DNA of 29,989 nucleotides, taken from the NCBI GenBank assembly GCA_050251615.1, contig JBFWMM010000033.1, positions 1-29,989 of the forward strand. Reading direction: 5' to 3'. This document shows positions 15,209-24,285 of the stretch, piece by piece (position 1 is the first letter of the stretch; each line of letters begins with the position of its first letter). Source of the DNA: Sedimentisphaera sp050251615 (lineage in GTDB: Bacteria > Planctomycetota > Phycisphaerae > Sedimentisphaerales > Sedimentisphaeraceae). The position numbers and the translations under genes are program-made. The notes beneath the pieces were generated by a model. It saw nothing but the letters and a program-made list of their open reading frames with translations, ran no database searches and was not told the DNA's origin.

Positions 15209-16386
15209 AGACACATATACTCATTACTTCAGTATATTACCCATCCCAGGCATACCCGGCCCGCCTGACATTCGTTCAGCAGTTAGCACATGCAATTGTT
15301 AGACAGGGCGTGAATTGTACGGTCATATGCCCTGCAAATTTGCGTTGTTCATTTAATAGAAGTGGCAATCCTTACCACGAAATTGAAGATGCCGGTGATG
15401 GAGCGGTCGTCCATGTTTATCGTCCCTCTTATTTCCAGTGCTATTTTGGAAGAAGGATTGAAAGTCAGTTACAATTGGGGCCTTTAAGTACTCCGAGGAT
15501 AATGCAGGCTAATTTTACATCCGCTATCTTGAGAACCATACAAAAACACAAATTTTCATTCGATGCCGCTTACGGTCATTTTATGTATTCTGGGGGCGCG
15601 GCAGCCATTAGGATAGGTAAAAAACTTTCCGTACCTGCTTTCGTGGGATTTGGAGAAAGCACTTCGGGTGATAAAATTGGAACTGTAGAACCCTTTGGTG
15701 TACAATATGCAAGCAAGGAGTTGATTGGAGCAACAGGCGTTATTACTAACTCCTCATTGTTAGCTAAGCTGGTTAATCATATGTTAGGTTATCCTTCTCA
15801 GCAGACGATTATTCTTCCCAATGGAGTTAATAGGAAACTTTTTTATCCCAGAGAAAGGGCTTTGTGCCGAAAACTTGTTGGGGCCGAAAAGGATGATTTT
15901 GTAGTTATCTGCGTGGGGCATTACAACTGTAGAAAAGGTCAAGATCGTGTGTTAAAAGCGGTAGAGCAATTAGAGGGCGTCAAGGTTATTTTTGCCGGAA
16001 GGGGGTTGCCATTTAAGCAAGGCGGTAAGATACTGCATAGCAGGTCAGTCACGCAGAATACATTACCTGAGTTGCTGTCGGCAAGTGATTGCTTTGTTTT
16101 ACCGACATTAGGAGAAGGTTCTTGTAATGCTATAGTAGAGGCTATGGCTTGTGGCCTGCCTGTTATTAGTTCTGAGGGTGACTTCAACGATGACATACTG
16201 TCTCCTGAGATGTCTATCAGGATTAATCCTCTAAACGTGGAAGCAATAAGGGATTCAATAGTTACATTGCGTGACAACCATGATCTTAGAGATAAAATGT
16301 CTCAGGCATCATATCGTCTGTCGGCAAACTTTGATATAGATGACCGTGCGAAGAAAATGTTGAATTTCATTCGAAACAGTCTTTGA
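15205..16386 (+). CDS. Glycosyltransferase family 4
   Basis: A retaining GT-B transferase acting on the lipid-linked intermediate. The 393-aa protein begins HILITSVYYPSQAYPARLTFV, with a long acceptor-side domain. It contains a linker ILPNGVNRKLFYPR typical of GT4, then a VICVGHYNCRKGQDRVLKA strand. The donor-binding EX7E region is GEGSCNAIVEAMACGLPVI (near residues 302-320), with both glutamates present. The TTG start at 15205 overlaps the polymerase stop by 4 bp and has GGAAGG upstream. Donor and linkage cannot be read from the sequence. Confidence 0.9.
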   Translation: MKTHILITSVYYPSQAYPARLTFVQQLAHAIVRQGVNCTVICPANLRCSFNRSGNPYHEIEDAGDGAVVHVYRPSYFQCYFGRRIESQLQLGPLSTPRIMQANFTSAILRTIQKHKFSFDAAYGHFMYSGGAAAIRIGKKLSVPAFVGFGESTSGDKIGTVEPFGVQYASKELIGATGVITNSSLLAKLVNHMLGYPSQQTIILPNGVNRKLFYPRERALCRKLVGAEKDDFVVICVGHYNCRKGQDRVLKAVEQLEGVKVIFAGRGLPFKQGGKILHSRSVTQNTLPELLSASDCFVLPTLGEGSCNAIVEAMACGLPVISSEGDFNDDILSPEMSIRINPLNVEAIRDSIVTLRDNHDLRDKMSQASYRLSANFDIDDRAKKMLNFIRNSL

Positions 16387-16402
16387 GTAAAGTGTAGAAT
16401 AT

Positions 16403-17488
16403 ATGAGAATAATATGTGTATGTGGGGCGCGACCGAATTTTATGAAGATAGCGCCTATAATGAGAGAGCTCGAAAATAACACTGAAATCACACCGCTTCT
16501 TGTTCACACAGGGCAGCACTACGATGAAAAAATGAGTGATCTTTTTTTTCGAGAGCTTGGAATACCGGAGCCGGACATTAATCTTGGAATAGGCTCAGGT
16601 TCACACGCTGTGCAGACTGCTGAAGTGATGAAAGCGTTTGAGCCGATAATTCTTGACTTCAAGCCTGATTTTGTTTTGGTTGTAGGTGATGTGAATAGCA
16701 CAATAGCTTGCGGCTTGGTTGCGGTAAAGCTCGGAGTTAAGCTTATACATGTAGAGGCGGGGCTTCGTAGCGGCGACCGTTCTATGCCGGAAGAAATAAA
16801 TAGAGTTTTGACTGATGCTATAAGCGATTTACTTTTTGTAACCGAGCAGTCAGGAGTGGACAATCTGCTTGCAGAAGGAGTTTCGCCTGAAAAGATACAC
16901 TTTGTTGGCAATGTGATGATTGACACATTGCTTGCAAATAGAGAAAAGGCTGAGAGCTCGGCTATTCTTGAAGAGTTAAATCTCACCAAAGGAGAGTATA
17001 TTGTAGCTACACTGCACCGGCCAAGCAATGTGGATGATCAGTACAACTTCAAGCAGATATTAGATGCGTTTGTTGAAATACAGATGGATATTCCAATTGT
17101 TTTTCCAATCCATCCTCGTTCAAGAAAAAATATAGAACAAATGGGCTTTAGCAACCTGATTAACGGAGCGAAAGGGATTAGGCTCATTGAACCTGTAGGT
17201 TATCTTGATTTCATGAAATTGCTGGCAAATGCAGCCGTTGTAATGACAGACTCAGGAGGTATTCAGGAAGAGACTACGATTTTGCAAGTTCCCTGCATGA
17301 CATTAAGAGAGAATACCGAGCGCCCCGTTACTATAACAGAGGGAACTAATCAGTTAGTCCATGTTACTACAAAGGATATTCTGGAAAAGTATCAGGCGTT
17401 GAAGAGCAAAAACTTTGTTGCAACAACTAATGTTCCGCAACTCTGGGATGGAAAAGCTTCTGAACGAATATTGACGGTTTTGTCATAA
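16403..17488 (+). CDS. wecB: Non-hydrolysing UDP-GlcNAc 2-epimerase
   Basis: Interconverts UDP-GlcNAc and UDP-ManNAc. The 361-aa GT-B-like protein has the expected catalytic-site motifs: GARPNFMKIAP at the N-terminus, D96 in VGDVNST, E118 in HVEAGLRS, the E130/E131 pair in MPEEINR, H205 in LHRPSNVD, and the C-terminal UDP-binding stretch TDSGGIQEE. No UDP-ManNAc dehydrogenase (WecC) is in the window, so the glycan may contain ManNAc itself, or the next enzyme lies outside. It is distinct from the second 2-epimerase at 24286 (fnlC), which acts on the 6-deoxy-talose derivative. It starts 16 bp after the preceding transferase. Confidence 0.93.
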   Translation: MRIICVCGARPNFMKIAPIMRELENNTEITPLLVHTGQHYDEKMSDLFFRELGIPEPDINLGIGSGSHAVQTAEVMKAFEPIILDFKPDFVLVVGDVNSTIACGLVAVKLGVKLIHVEAGLRSGDRSMPEEINRVLTDAISDLLFVTEQSGVDNLLAEGVSPEKIHFVGNVMIDTLLANREKAESSAILEELNLTKGEYIVATLHRPSNVDDQYNFKQILDAFVEIQMDIPIVFPIHPRSRKNIEQMGFSNLINGAKGIRLIEPVGYLDFMKLLANAAVVMTDSGGIQEETTILQVPCMTLRENTERPVTITEGTNQLVHVTTKDILEKYQALKSKNFVATTNVPQLWDGKASERILTVLS

Positions 17489-17509
17489 CATCTGTAAAGG
17501 GTTCTCTTT

Positions 17510-18580
17510 ATGTTCAAGCCTAAAGTGCTAATTATAAATCCTGTATTGGCTCAGTATCGTATTCCAATCTTTAATTTGATTGCTCAAACTGTTGACTTGA
17601 CTGTTTTGCACAGTGGAGAAAGCGTTGATAGATCTGATATGCAATTTAGACAATTATTAATGCCACTTCTTAACCTTGGACCATTTGGTTTTCTCAGATG
17701 CAGACTTAACAAACTATGTAAGCAGTTTGATGTGGTTGTCTCAGAAGGCAATATAAGGTACCCGGATAGGAACCTCCTCATTATGAATCCAAAGCGGGCA
17801 TATAAGTGGATTTGCTGGGGAATAGGAGTTTCTGCTTCATACAAGAATAAGTTTGATCAGAATAAGAAGTTTGACGCAATCAGGCATTTTATTTTCAAGC
17901 GAGCAGATGCCAATGTGTTTTATTCAGACTATCCAATTGACAAATATCTGGCCGCCGGCTTTAAAAGAGAAAGTCTTTTTGTTGCAAACAATACTGTTCA
18001 AGTAGATTATGATGAGTCTAAGTCTTACACAAAAAACAGCATTCTGTTTGTAGGTACCCTTTACAAACAGAAGAAAATTTATGAATTATTAGAAGCATAC
18101 AGGCAGGTTTGTAAGCAAACTGATAATATGCTACCTCTTAATATCATAGGAGGTGGTGATGAATATGATAATATAAAAGATTGGATTTCCAGGTACGGCC
18201 TCGGAGACAAAGTTACATTAACCGGGCCGATTTTTGATCAATCAATTCTGCAAAATTATTTTCGCAAAGCCTATGCCTGTATCTCTCCTGGCCAAGCTGG
18301 TCTTTCAGTATTAACGAGCATGGGATATGGCACACCGTTTGTCACAAAAAGTGATGCAATTACTGGGGGCGAGATTTTTAACATCAAAAACAATGAAAAT
18401 GGTGTACTTTATTCTGATCAGTCCGAGTTAGAAGGCATAATCTGGGATATAATAAAAAACAGCGATAGATATGTCGAAATGGGCCGACTGTCCAGAGAGT
18501 ACTATATAAATAAGAGAACTCCTCAGCAAATGGCCGATTCCCTTACCGATGCAATTAAATACTCATTGGAATGCAAATGA
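17510..18580 (+). CDS. GT4-like glycosyltransferase
   Basis: A 356-aa GT-B protein beginning KVLIINPVLAQYRIPIFNLI, a start common in lipid-linked-oligosaccharide transferases. The nucleotide-sugar domain opens with ILFVGTLYKQKKIYELLEAY. The donor loop is SPGQAGLSVLTSMGYGTPFV, in which the usual glutamate of LLEAMA is replaced by Thr (VLTSM); this occurs in a GT4 subgroup and need not mean inactivity. A further acidic residue is in TGGEIF. It starts 21 bp after wecB, and its stop overlaps the next transferase. The sugar it adds is unknown. Confidence 0.84.
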   Translation: MFKPKVLIINPVLAQYRIPIFNLIAQTVDLTVLHSGESVDRSDMQFRQLLMPLLNLGPFGFLRCRLNKLCKQFDVVVSEGNIRYPDRNLLIMNPKRAYKWICWGIGVSASYKNKFDQNKKFDAIRHFIFKRADANVFYSDYPIDKYLAAGFKRESLFVANNTVQVDYDESKSYTKNSILFVGTLYKQKKIYELLEAYRQVCKQTDNMLPLNIIGGGDEYDNIKDWISRYGLGDKVTLTGPIFDQSILQNYFRKAYACISPGQAGLSVLTSMGYGTPFVTKSDAITGGEIFNIKNNENGVLYSDQSELEGIIWDIIKNSDRYVEMGRLSREYYINKRTPQQMADSLTDAIKYSLECK

Positions 18581-19785
18581 AAAAACTGTTTCAAATTAAT
18601 TCTGTGCTCAATTCAGGGTCAACCGGCAGGATAGCCGAAGGGATAGGCGAGATAGCAATTCAAAATGCTTGGGAGAGTTATATCGCTTATGGCCGGCATG
18701 CTAATGAAAGTAAATCTCATGCGATAAAGATTGGTAATAAGTTTGATGTTTATAGTCATGTGTTACAGACAAGATTACTCGATAGGCATGGATTGGCATC
18801 AAAAAGAGCAACTGTAAAACTAATAGATAGAATTAGGGAAATTGGTCCAGATATAATACATTTGCAGAATATTCACGGTTACTACTTAAATCTTCCTGTT
18901 CTCTTTGGTTTTTTGAAGGAGTTTGACAGACCTGTTGTATGGACTCTTCATGACTGCTGGGCTTTTACTGGTCATTGTGCGTATTTCGATTATATAGGGT
19001 GTGACTTATGGAGAAGCGGTTGCAATAATTGCCCACAAAAAAGTAAGTATCCGCGAAGCTGGTTGTTTGATGGCTCTCTAAGAAATTATGAAATTAAGAA
19101 ATCATTGTTTACTTTCATGCCAAATATGACCTTGGTTTGTCCTTCAAAATGGCTGGCTGGCTTAATCGAAGAGTCTTTTCTTTGTGATTATGAAGTTAGG
19201 GTTATACACAATGGGATTGGTTTGAATAAATTCAAACCGTACAGTAGCTATATTCGTGAGAAATATAATCTTGTGCATGATTTTCTGATTGTAGGTGTAG
19301 CGAATATATGGGATACCCGCAAGGGATTGCAATTTTTAGTAGAGCTATCTAACCAACTTAAAGATGACGAAAAGATGATATTGGTTGGCTTGAGCAAGAA
19401 ACAAATAGGCAGTTTGCCGGAAAATATCATTGGAGTTGAGCAAACAGAGAGTGTTCAAGATCTTGCAGAAATATATAGCAGTGCAGATGTGTATTTGAAT
19501 CCTACTCTGGAAGACAATTTCCCGACCACCAACCTTGAATCTCTTGCTTGCGGTACTCCTGTTATTACATTTGATACAGGTGGTAGCCCGGAGTGCATAG
19601 ACGAAAATACCGGTATAGTTGTGCCAAAAGGGTCAACCGCAGGTCTAATTGATGCAATCAGTAAGGTGCGAGCTAACGGCAAGCAATTTTACAGTAATAA
19701 TTGTACGCAACGTGCTCGATACATGTTTAATCAAAATGACAGGTTTGCAGAATACATGAAATTATACAATGATGTATTGCTTTAG
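18577..19785 (+). CDS. Glycosyltransferase family 4 with Cys-rich insertion
   Basis: A GT-B transferase of 402 aa beginning MKKLFQINSVLNSGSTGRIA, a recognisable start of a colanic-acid-type GT4 subgroup. After LHDCWAFTGHC comes a Cys-rich segment (GCDLWRSGCNNCPQ) that may bind metal or be structural. The EX7E-like donor region is TLEDNFPTTNLESLACGTPV near residue 310. ATG 18577 is preferred: GGA at 18568-18570 is 6 bases upstream and it makes an ATGA overlap with the previous stop; ATG 18571 would add two residues. The 3' end overlaps the secreted DUF4091 gene by 17 bp. Confidence 0.9.
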   Translation: MKKLFQINSVLNSGSTGRIAEGIGEIAIQNAWESYIAYGRHANESKSHAIKIGNKFDVYSHVLQTRLLDRHGLASKRATVKLIDRIREIGPDIIHLQNIHGYYLNLPVLFGFLKEFDRPVVWTLHDCWAFTGHCAYFDYIGCDLWRSGCNNCPQKSKYPRSWLFDGSLRNYEIKKSLFTFMPNMTLVCPSKWLAGLIEESFLCDYEVRVIHNGIGLNKFKPYSSYIREKYNLVHDFLIVGVANIWDTRKGLQFLVELSNQLKDDEKMILVGLSKKQIGSLPENIIGVEQTESVQDLAEIYSSADVYLNPTLEDNFPTTNLESLACGTPVITFDTGGSPECIDENTGIVVPKGSTAGLIDAISKVRANGKQFYSNNCTQRARYMFNQNDRFAEYMKLYNDVLL

Positions 19786-22078
19786 CAGCATTTTTTTTTC
19801 AATAGTCATCCTGACATTTCCCAAGGGAATTGCTCTTGCATCAGAGAATATAGCGATTAATGCCAATTATTCTCTTGCGCCTAAGCCTAGCTATAGGCTT
19901 ACTACAGATCCTCTGGATTTCAAGCAACTTACTGATGGTGTAGTTGGTAAGAGTTGGTGGTATGATGCATACAGGGACAAGACGGTTGGTTGGTGGAATG
20001 CAACTCTTATTGATATTACCATTGATTTAGATAGCTCAAAGAATGTAGGTGAGGTTCTGATACATACTACCGGAGGCGGCAAGGCCGGTGTTGAATATCC
20101 TGTTTATGTATTAGGATTAGCGTCTAATGACGGGCTTAATTATTCACTTGAAAACATCTTTGAAGCAAAGGGTTGGGTATTCAGTAAGCAGGGCTTTGCC
20201 GAAGCAAAAGTTATTCAAATGCCCTTTAATGCTAAATGCAGATATGTGAAACTTTTGATTCGCCCATATGATAAATCTTTTTTCTCTGATGAGATAGAAG
20301 TTACAGCTTCGGATGTTGAATGCACTCAACCGCTTGGGCCTGTTCTTGCCAATAATGAGGCTGTCGATTATTACGTCAGATTAAAACAGCTTGTAGCAAA
20401 CGCAGAAGCTTTAAGGCAAAGATTGGTTTCCACTGATTTAGAAATCGGGAACCAGCTTGAAAAGTTGGAAGCATTTCAACTTGAAATAAGCAACTTTCAG
20501 AACGAGCCTGGCGCAACTTTAAGACTATCTTCTTTGGAAGCTCTTTTTTGCAAAATAAGGGCTGAATTTCTCCAAGTGAAGTACAATGTTCCCTGGTATA
20601 TTAGTTCCAGTGACATCCGCGAATTGGTAAGGTACAGAGATGTTGCAGGGCCAGCGACGGCAGGAGCATGCTTAAATATGTATCTTTGGCAAGGCGAGAA
20701 TGCATTGGCTGCATTCAAAATAACTAACAGTTCGTTGCAGGATATGCAATTTAAGCTTGCGCTTTCTCCTCTTAAAAACAATGACGACTATTTGCCATCG
20801 GAGCCTTTTGTGGTTCTTAGGCGAGCGTTTTATGTTTATTCTCACAATACTGAATTATTTGCAGATCCTCTCGTTCTCCAGGGAACTAAACTCTTCGCTG
20901 TTAAGCCTGGCGAGACAGTACAAATTGTTATCGAGTTCAATTCCAAAGGCCTGGATGCAGGTCTGTACAGCTCAGCTGTTTATGTTAATTCATCAGGGGG
21001 CACAGGAAAGAAAGGTGAGGTAATACCGTTAGCTGTTGAGGTGTCAGAGCAAGTTTTTCCTGAGAAAATTGACTTCATGACATGCACTTGGGATTACATT
21101 ACCGACCGCACTGCCTTTACCTGTGATATATACGATGTTGCCAGCGCAGACTTGAATAGGCATCACGCTAACGTTTCAGTGATCTATTCGCAGTACTTCG
21201 TCAAGCCTGTGCCTGATGCAAATGCGGGAGTTAAACCCGTTGGTATTAGTCCAAGGTTCAAGGAGGAGCTTGACTTGAGAAAACACGCAGACTTCTTCCT
21301 GCTCTTTTTCGGTTTCTCTGGAGCTCGCGGAGATATAAGCGGCAAGGCTAAGTATTTTGGCGACGATTTTGAATCCGGCAAATGGGAACGGAACTTTGCG
21401 GTATATATAGCAGATATAGCCTCGTACATGAAGCAGCTTGGTTATGATTACAGCGATTATGCTATATATGCGTTTGATGAGTATATCGGCCCCAACTTCA
21501 TTCGCGTAGCAAAAATAATCCGAGAAGTGAATCCTGAGATACAGATATACGCAAACGCCGTAGGCGGAGGCATAGAAGATGTAAGAAAAGCAAAAGGCTT
21601 GATAGACATCTGGTGTCCGCCTTTAGGCGCAATTGCAAAAGACAAGGTTTTGTTGGAAGAGATCAAAAGCTACGGCTGTGATCTGTGGAGCTATGGCAGC
21701 CTTTCCAAAACGGCCTATGCAAACGGCAAGCTCGATTTGCTTGCCCCAATAAAGGCGGCTGCGCTTGGAATTGATGGGGCCGGATTCTGGGCTTATACTG
21801 ATTGGCGTAAGGGCGGTGGCGGCCAGTTTAACGACTATGACATCCGCGGGTACGGCGCTGTTTATGATGGCCGCTATGCTCCGAAAGATTGCATCTATGA
21901 ACCGATTGTTCCTTCTATTCGCTGGGAGCTTTGGCGGGAGGCGGTTGAGGACGCCGTTGCGCTTCGGGGACACAAGGATTTGCTCGATGAGTTTATGGCA
22001 AAGCCGCCGGAAGAGATTACAAGTGAATATCTTATGGATTTACGAAAAAGAGCTGACAAAGAGGGCTTGAATGAGTAG
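19769..22078 (+). CDS. Secreted DUF4091 protein, putative glycoside hydrolase
   Basis: A 769-aa exported protein. A signal peptide spans about residues 1-25 (hydrophobic FSSIFFSIVILTF, likely cleavage ALA|SE). Next is a discoidin-like beta domain (about 30-165, including LTDGVVGKSWWYDA and a typical FNAKCRYVKLLI strand). A helical linker follows (about 190-270), then a beta domain, then a TIM-barrel DUF4091 region with FDEYIGPNF near residue 570, IDIWCPP, GCDLWSYGS and GFWAYTDWRKGGGG. The conserved C-terminus has SIRWELWREAVEDAVALRG. DUF4091 proteins are presumed glycosidases, but the substrate here is unknown. It is the only exported enzyme in the locus and may trim or remodel the glycan made here. 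Confidence 0.85.
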   Translation: MMYCFSSIFFSIVILTFPKGIALASENIAINANYSLAPKPSYRLTTDPLDFKQLTDGVVGKSWWYDAYRDKTVGWWNATLIDITIDLDSSKNVGEVLIHTTGGGKAGVEYPVYVLGLASNDGLNYSLENIFEAKGWVFSKQGFAEAKVIQMPFNAKCRYVKLLIRPYDKSFFSDEIEVTASDVECTQPLGPVLANNEAVDYYVRLKQLVANAEALRQRLVSTDLEIGNQLEKLEAFQLEISNFQNEPGATLRLSSLEALFCKIRAEFLQVKYNVPWYISSSDIRELVRYRDVAGPATAGACLNMYLWQGENALAAFKITNSSLQDMQFKLALSPLKNNDDYLPSEPFVVLRRAFYVYSHNTELFADPLVLQGTKLFAVKPGETVQIVIEFNSKGLDAGLYSSAVYVNSSGGTGKKGEVIPLAVEVSEQVFPEKIDFMTCTWDYITDRTAFTCDIYDVASADLNRHHANVSVIYSQYFVKPVPDANAGVKPVGISPRFKEELDLRKHADFFLLFFGFSGARGDISGKAKYFGDDFESGKWERNFAVYIADIASYMKQLGYDYSDYAIYAFDEYIGPNFIRVAKIIREVNPEIQIYANAVGGGIEDVRKAKGLIDIWCPPLGAIAKDKVLLEEIKSYGCDLWSYGSLSKTAYANGKLDLLAPIKAAALGIDGAGFWAYTDWRKGGGGQFNDYDIRGYGAVYDGRYAPKDCIYEPIVPSIRWELWREAVEDAVALRGHKDLLDEFMAKPPEEITSEYLMDLRKRADKEGLNE

Positions 22079-22115
22079 AATACTTGTACTTTCTTCAATA
22101 GCATTTGATCAGTAA
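22071..22115 (+). pseudogene. 5' remnant of a glycosyltransferase-like gene
   Basis: ATG 22071, overlapping the DUF4091 stop by 8 bp and preceded by AGAGGG, encodes MSRILVLSSIAFDQ then TAA. A start of this type is common in GT-B transferases. It stops after 14 codons, 24 bp before fnlA. It looks like the surviving start of a gene cut off when the fnl block was joined here. A chance short frame is the alternative. Confidence 0.4.
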
Positions 22116-22139
22116 GAAAAAACAATACCTGAGGAATAA

Positions 22140-23162
22140 ATGAAAAGACTTGACGGTAAAACAATACTGGTAACCGGCGGAACGGGTTCGTTCGGCAAGA
22201 CTGTAACTGACAGGCTCCTCGAAACGGCTTGTAAAGAGATTCGTATCTTCAGCCGAGACGAGCTCAAGCAGGAGCTTATGCGCATAGAGTACGCCAATCC
22301 GCGGCTGAAGTTCTATATTGGCGATGTTCGCGATAGGGACTCAGTGGATAATGTGATGGATGGCGTGGATTTGACTTTCCATGCCGCAGCGCTCAAGCAG
22401 GTGCCGTCCTGCGAGTTTTTTCCGATGCAGGCAGTCCTCACGAACATAATCGGCAGCAATAATGTCATTCAAAGCGCCATAAAGCATGGGGTAGAGAAGG
22501 TCGTCTGCCTGAGTACAGATAAGGCTGTGTATCCTATAAATGCGATGGGCATAAGCAAAGCCATGATGGAGAAGGTCGCTACGGCCGCATCGCGCGCCAA
22601 TAAGAGCGGTACGGTGGTCTGCCGCGTGCGTTACGGCAATGTGATGTGTTCGCGCGGCTCGGTTATTCCGTTGTTTATGCGCCAGATCAAGCAGGGCAAG
22701 CCGCTTACGCTCACCGTTGCCGAGATGACGAGGTTTATGCTCCCGCTTAGAGATGCGGTGAGTCTTGTATTGTTTGCGTTTGAACATGGGCGCCCCGGCG
22801 ATCTTTTCGTCCGAAAGGCAGCCGCCTGCACGATGGAAGACCTCGCCAAGGCCGTTCGCAACATAATGAAAGCAGATAACGAGATCAAAGTAATCGGCAT
22901 AAGGCACGGCGAAAAGCTGTACGAATCTCTCCTGACTGTCGAAGAGCTTCAGAAGGCCGATGATATGGGTGAATATTACCGCGTCAGCAACGATGACAGA
23001 GACCTCAACTATACGATGTACTTTACTGAGGGTGATTCCCAGAAGCTGCCGACAGAAGATTACAATTCCCATAACACCAGGCGCATGGAGATTCCGGAGG
23101 TTGAGGAGCTCCTGCTCAGCCTGCCGTACGTCCGTAATGAGCTGAAGGACTGGAAGGTCTGA
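22140..23162 (+). CDS. fnlA: UDP-GlcNAc 4,6-dehydratase (5-epimerising), FnlA/WbjB/CapE type
   Basis: First step of UDP-N-acetyl-L-fucosamine synthesis: UDP-GlcNAc to a UDP-2-acetamido-2,6-dideoxy-4-hexulose with inversion at C-5. The 340-aa extended SDR has GGTGSFG (13-19), the block STDKAVYPINAMGISK and the family C-terminus HGEKLYESLL. The usual YxxxK Tyr is replaced by Met (M136, with K140), a hallmark of the CapE/WbjB subgroup. GAGGA at 22131-22135 precedes ATG 22140. It is followed by fnlB after 5 bp and then fnlC, the complete pathway. The DNA is more GC-rich than the preceding block (34 G+C in 22621-22680), suggesting separate origin. Confidence 0.95.
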   Translation: MKRLDGKTILVTGGTGSFGKTVTDRLLETACKEIRIFSRDELKQELMRIEYANPRLKFYIGDVRDRDSVDNVMDGVDLTFHAAALKQVPSCEFFPMQAVLTNIIGSNNVIQSAIKHGVEKVVCLSTDKAVYPINAMGISKAMMEKVATAASRANKSGTVVCRVRYGNVMCSRGSVIPLFMRQIKQGKPLTLTVAEMTRFMLPLRDAVSLVLFAFEHGRPGDLFVRKAAACTMEDLAKAVRNIMKADNEIKVIGIRHGEKLYESLLTVEELQKADDMGEYYRVSNDDRDLNYTMYFTEGDSQKLPTEDYNSHNTRRMEIPEVEELLLSLPYVRNELKDWKV

Positions 23163-23167
23163 GTGCT

Positions 23168-24277
23168 ATGAACATTGGCATTACAGGCAAGTGCGGCTTT
23201 GTCGGCTCGCATCTTGAACAAAGGCTTTCGCGCGAGAAGGATTATGTGGTTCTGCCATTTGAAGATTCATATTATGATGAGCCGGACAAACTCCGTGAGT
23301 TTGTGGCTGCATCCGATGTGATTGTCCATCTTGCAGGCGTCAACAGAGACGAGCCGGATGTTATATACAATAAAAACATTGAGCTGATGCAAAAACTGCT
23401 TGACTGCGCGGATAAAGCGGGCGTAAAGCCTAAAATTCTGTTTTCTTCCACTACTCAAATAGAGAGAGACAATCCTTACGGTAACGGCAAAAAGGCTGCA
23501 ATGAGGTTGCTTGAGAGATGGTGTGGCGAAAATAATGCGGTTGCTGTTTCTATGGTGGTTCCCAATGTATTCGGTGATAATGGCAGACCGTTTTACAACT
23601 CTGTTGTTGCGACGTTTTGCCACCTCGTGGCAACAGGCGGAGCTCCCGAAATTAAGGTTGACGGGCAACTCGATATGATAAGTGTCGGGTGTCTTGTGGA
23701 CGACATTGCTGAACTGGTTCAGAGGCCGCTCAGCGGCTATTCGGTTGAATACATCAAACCTCGTATCAAAGGTATTCGAGTTACTGAGATTCTTGCCCTT
23801 TTGCAAAAATACAAAGAGCATTACGATTCCGGCAAAGTGCCTGAGACAAACGGTCTTTTCGAGCGTGAGCTGTACAGCACGTTTATTACCTATATGGATA
23901 GCGGCAGCTGGCAACGAGAGCTCAAGCTTAACACTGATGACAGAGGCAGTTTTGTTGAGGTGTTCAAATTTGAGAAGGCCGGTCAAGTGTCATTCTCAAC
24001 GACTAAACAGGGAATAACTCGCGGCAACCACTACCATACACGCAAAACAGAGAAGTTCTGTGTGGTTTCCGGCAGGGCCAGCATCAAGCTGCGAAGGCTT
24101 GGCAGCGAAGAGGTAATCGAATACGTTGTAGGCGGCGATAGGCCCAGCTGGGTGGAGATGCCTATCAACTATACGCACAACATAACCAACATTGGCCAAA
24201 CAGAGCTGGTTACACTGTTCTGGATAAGTGAGCCTTTTGACCCCGCAGACCCTGATACATTCTACCAGGAGGTATAA
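23168..24277 (+). CDS. fnlB: Bifunctional epimerase/reductase FnlB/WbjC/CapF type
   Basis: Second step of the UDP-L-FucNAc route: C-3 epimerisation then NADPH reduction of the C-4 ketone to UDP-2-acetamido-2,6-dideoxy-L-talose. The 369-aa protein is the expected fusion. An N-terminal SDR (about 1-245; GITGKCGFVGSHL, YGNGK) is followed by a C-terminal cupin (about 255-369) with a metal-site cluster H288/H290 (NHYHTRKTEKF) and H337 (NYTHNITN). In CapF the cupin does the epimerisation and the SDR the reduction. ATG 23168 follows the fnlA stop by 5 bp. Gene order fnlA-fnlB-fnlC is the standard one. Confidence 0.95.
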   Translation: MNIGITGKCGFVGSHLEQRLSREKDYVVLPFEDSYYDEPDKLREFVAASDVIVHLAGVNRDEPDVIYNKNIELMQKLLDCADKAGVKPKILFSSTTQIERDNPYGNGKKAAMRLLERWCGENNAVAVSMVVPNVFGDNGRPFYNSVVATFCHLVATGGAPEIKVDGQLDMISVGCLVDDIAELVQRPLSGYSVEYIKPRIKGIRVTEILALLQKYKEHYDSGKVPETNGLFERELYSTFITYMDSGSWQRELKLNTDDRGSFVEVFKFEKAGQVSFSTTKQGITRGNHYHTRKTEKFCVVSGRASIKLRRLGSEEVIEYVVGGDRPSWVEMPINYTHNITNIGQTELVTLFWISEPFDPADPDTFYQEV

Positions 24278-24285
24278 TACAAGAT

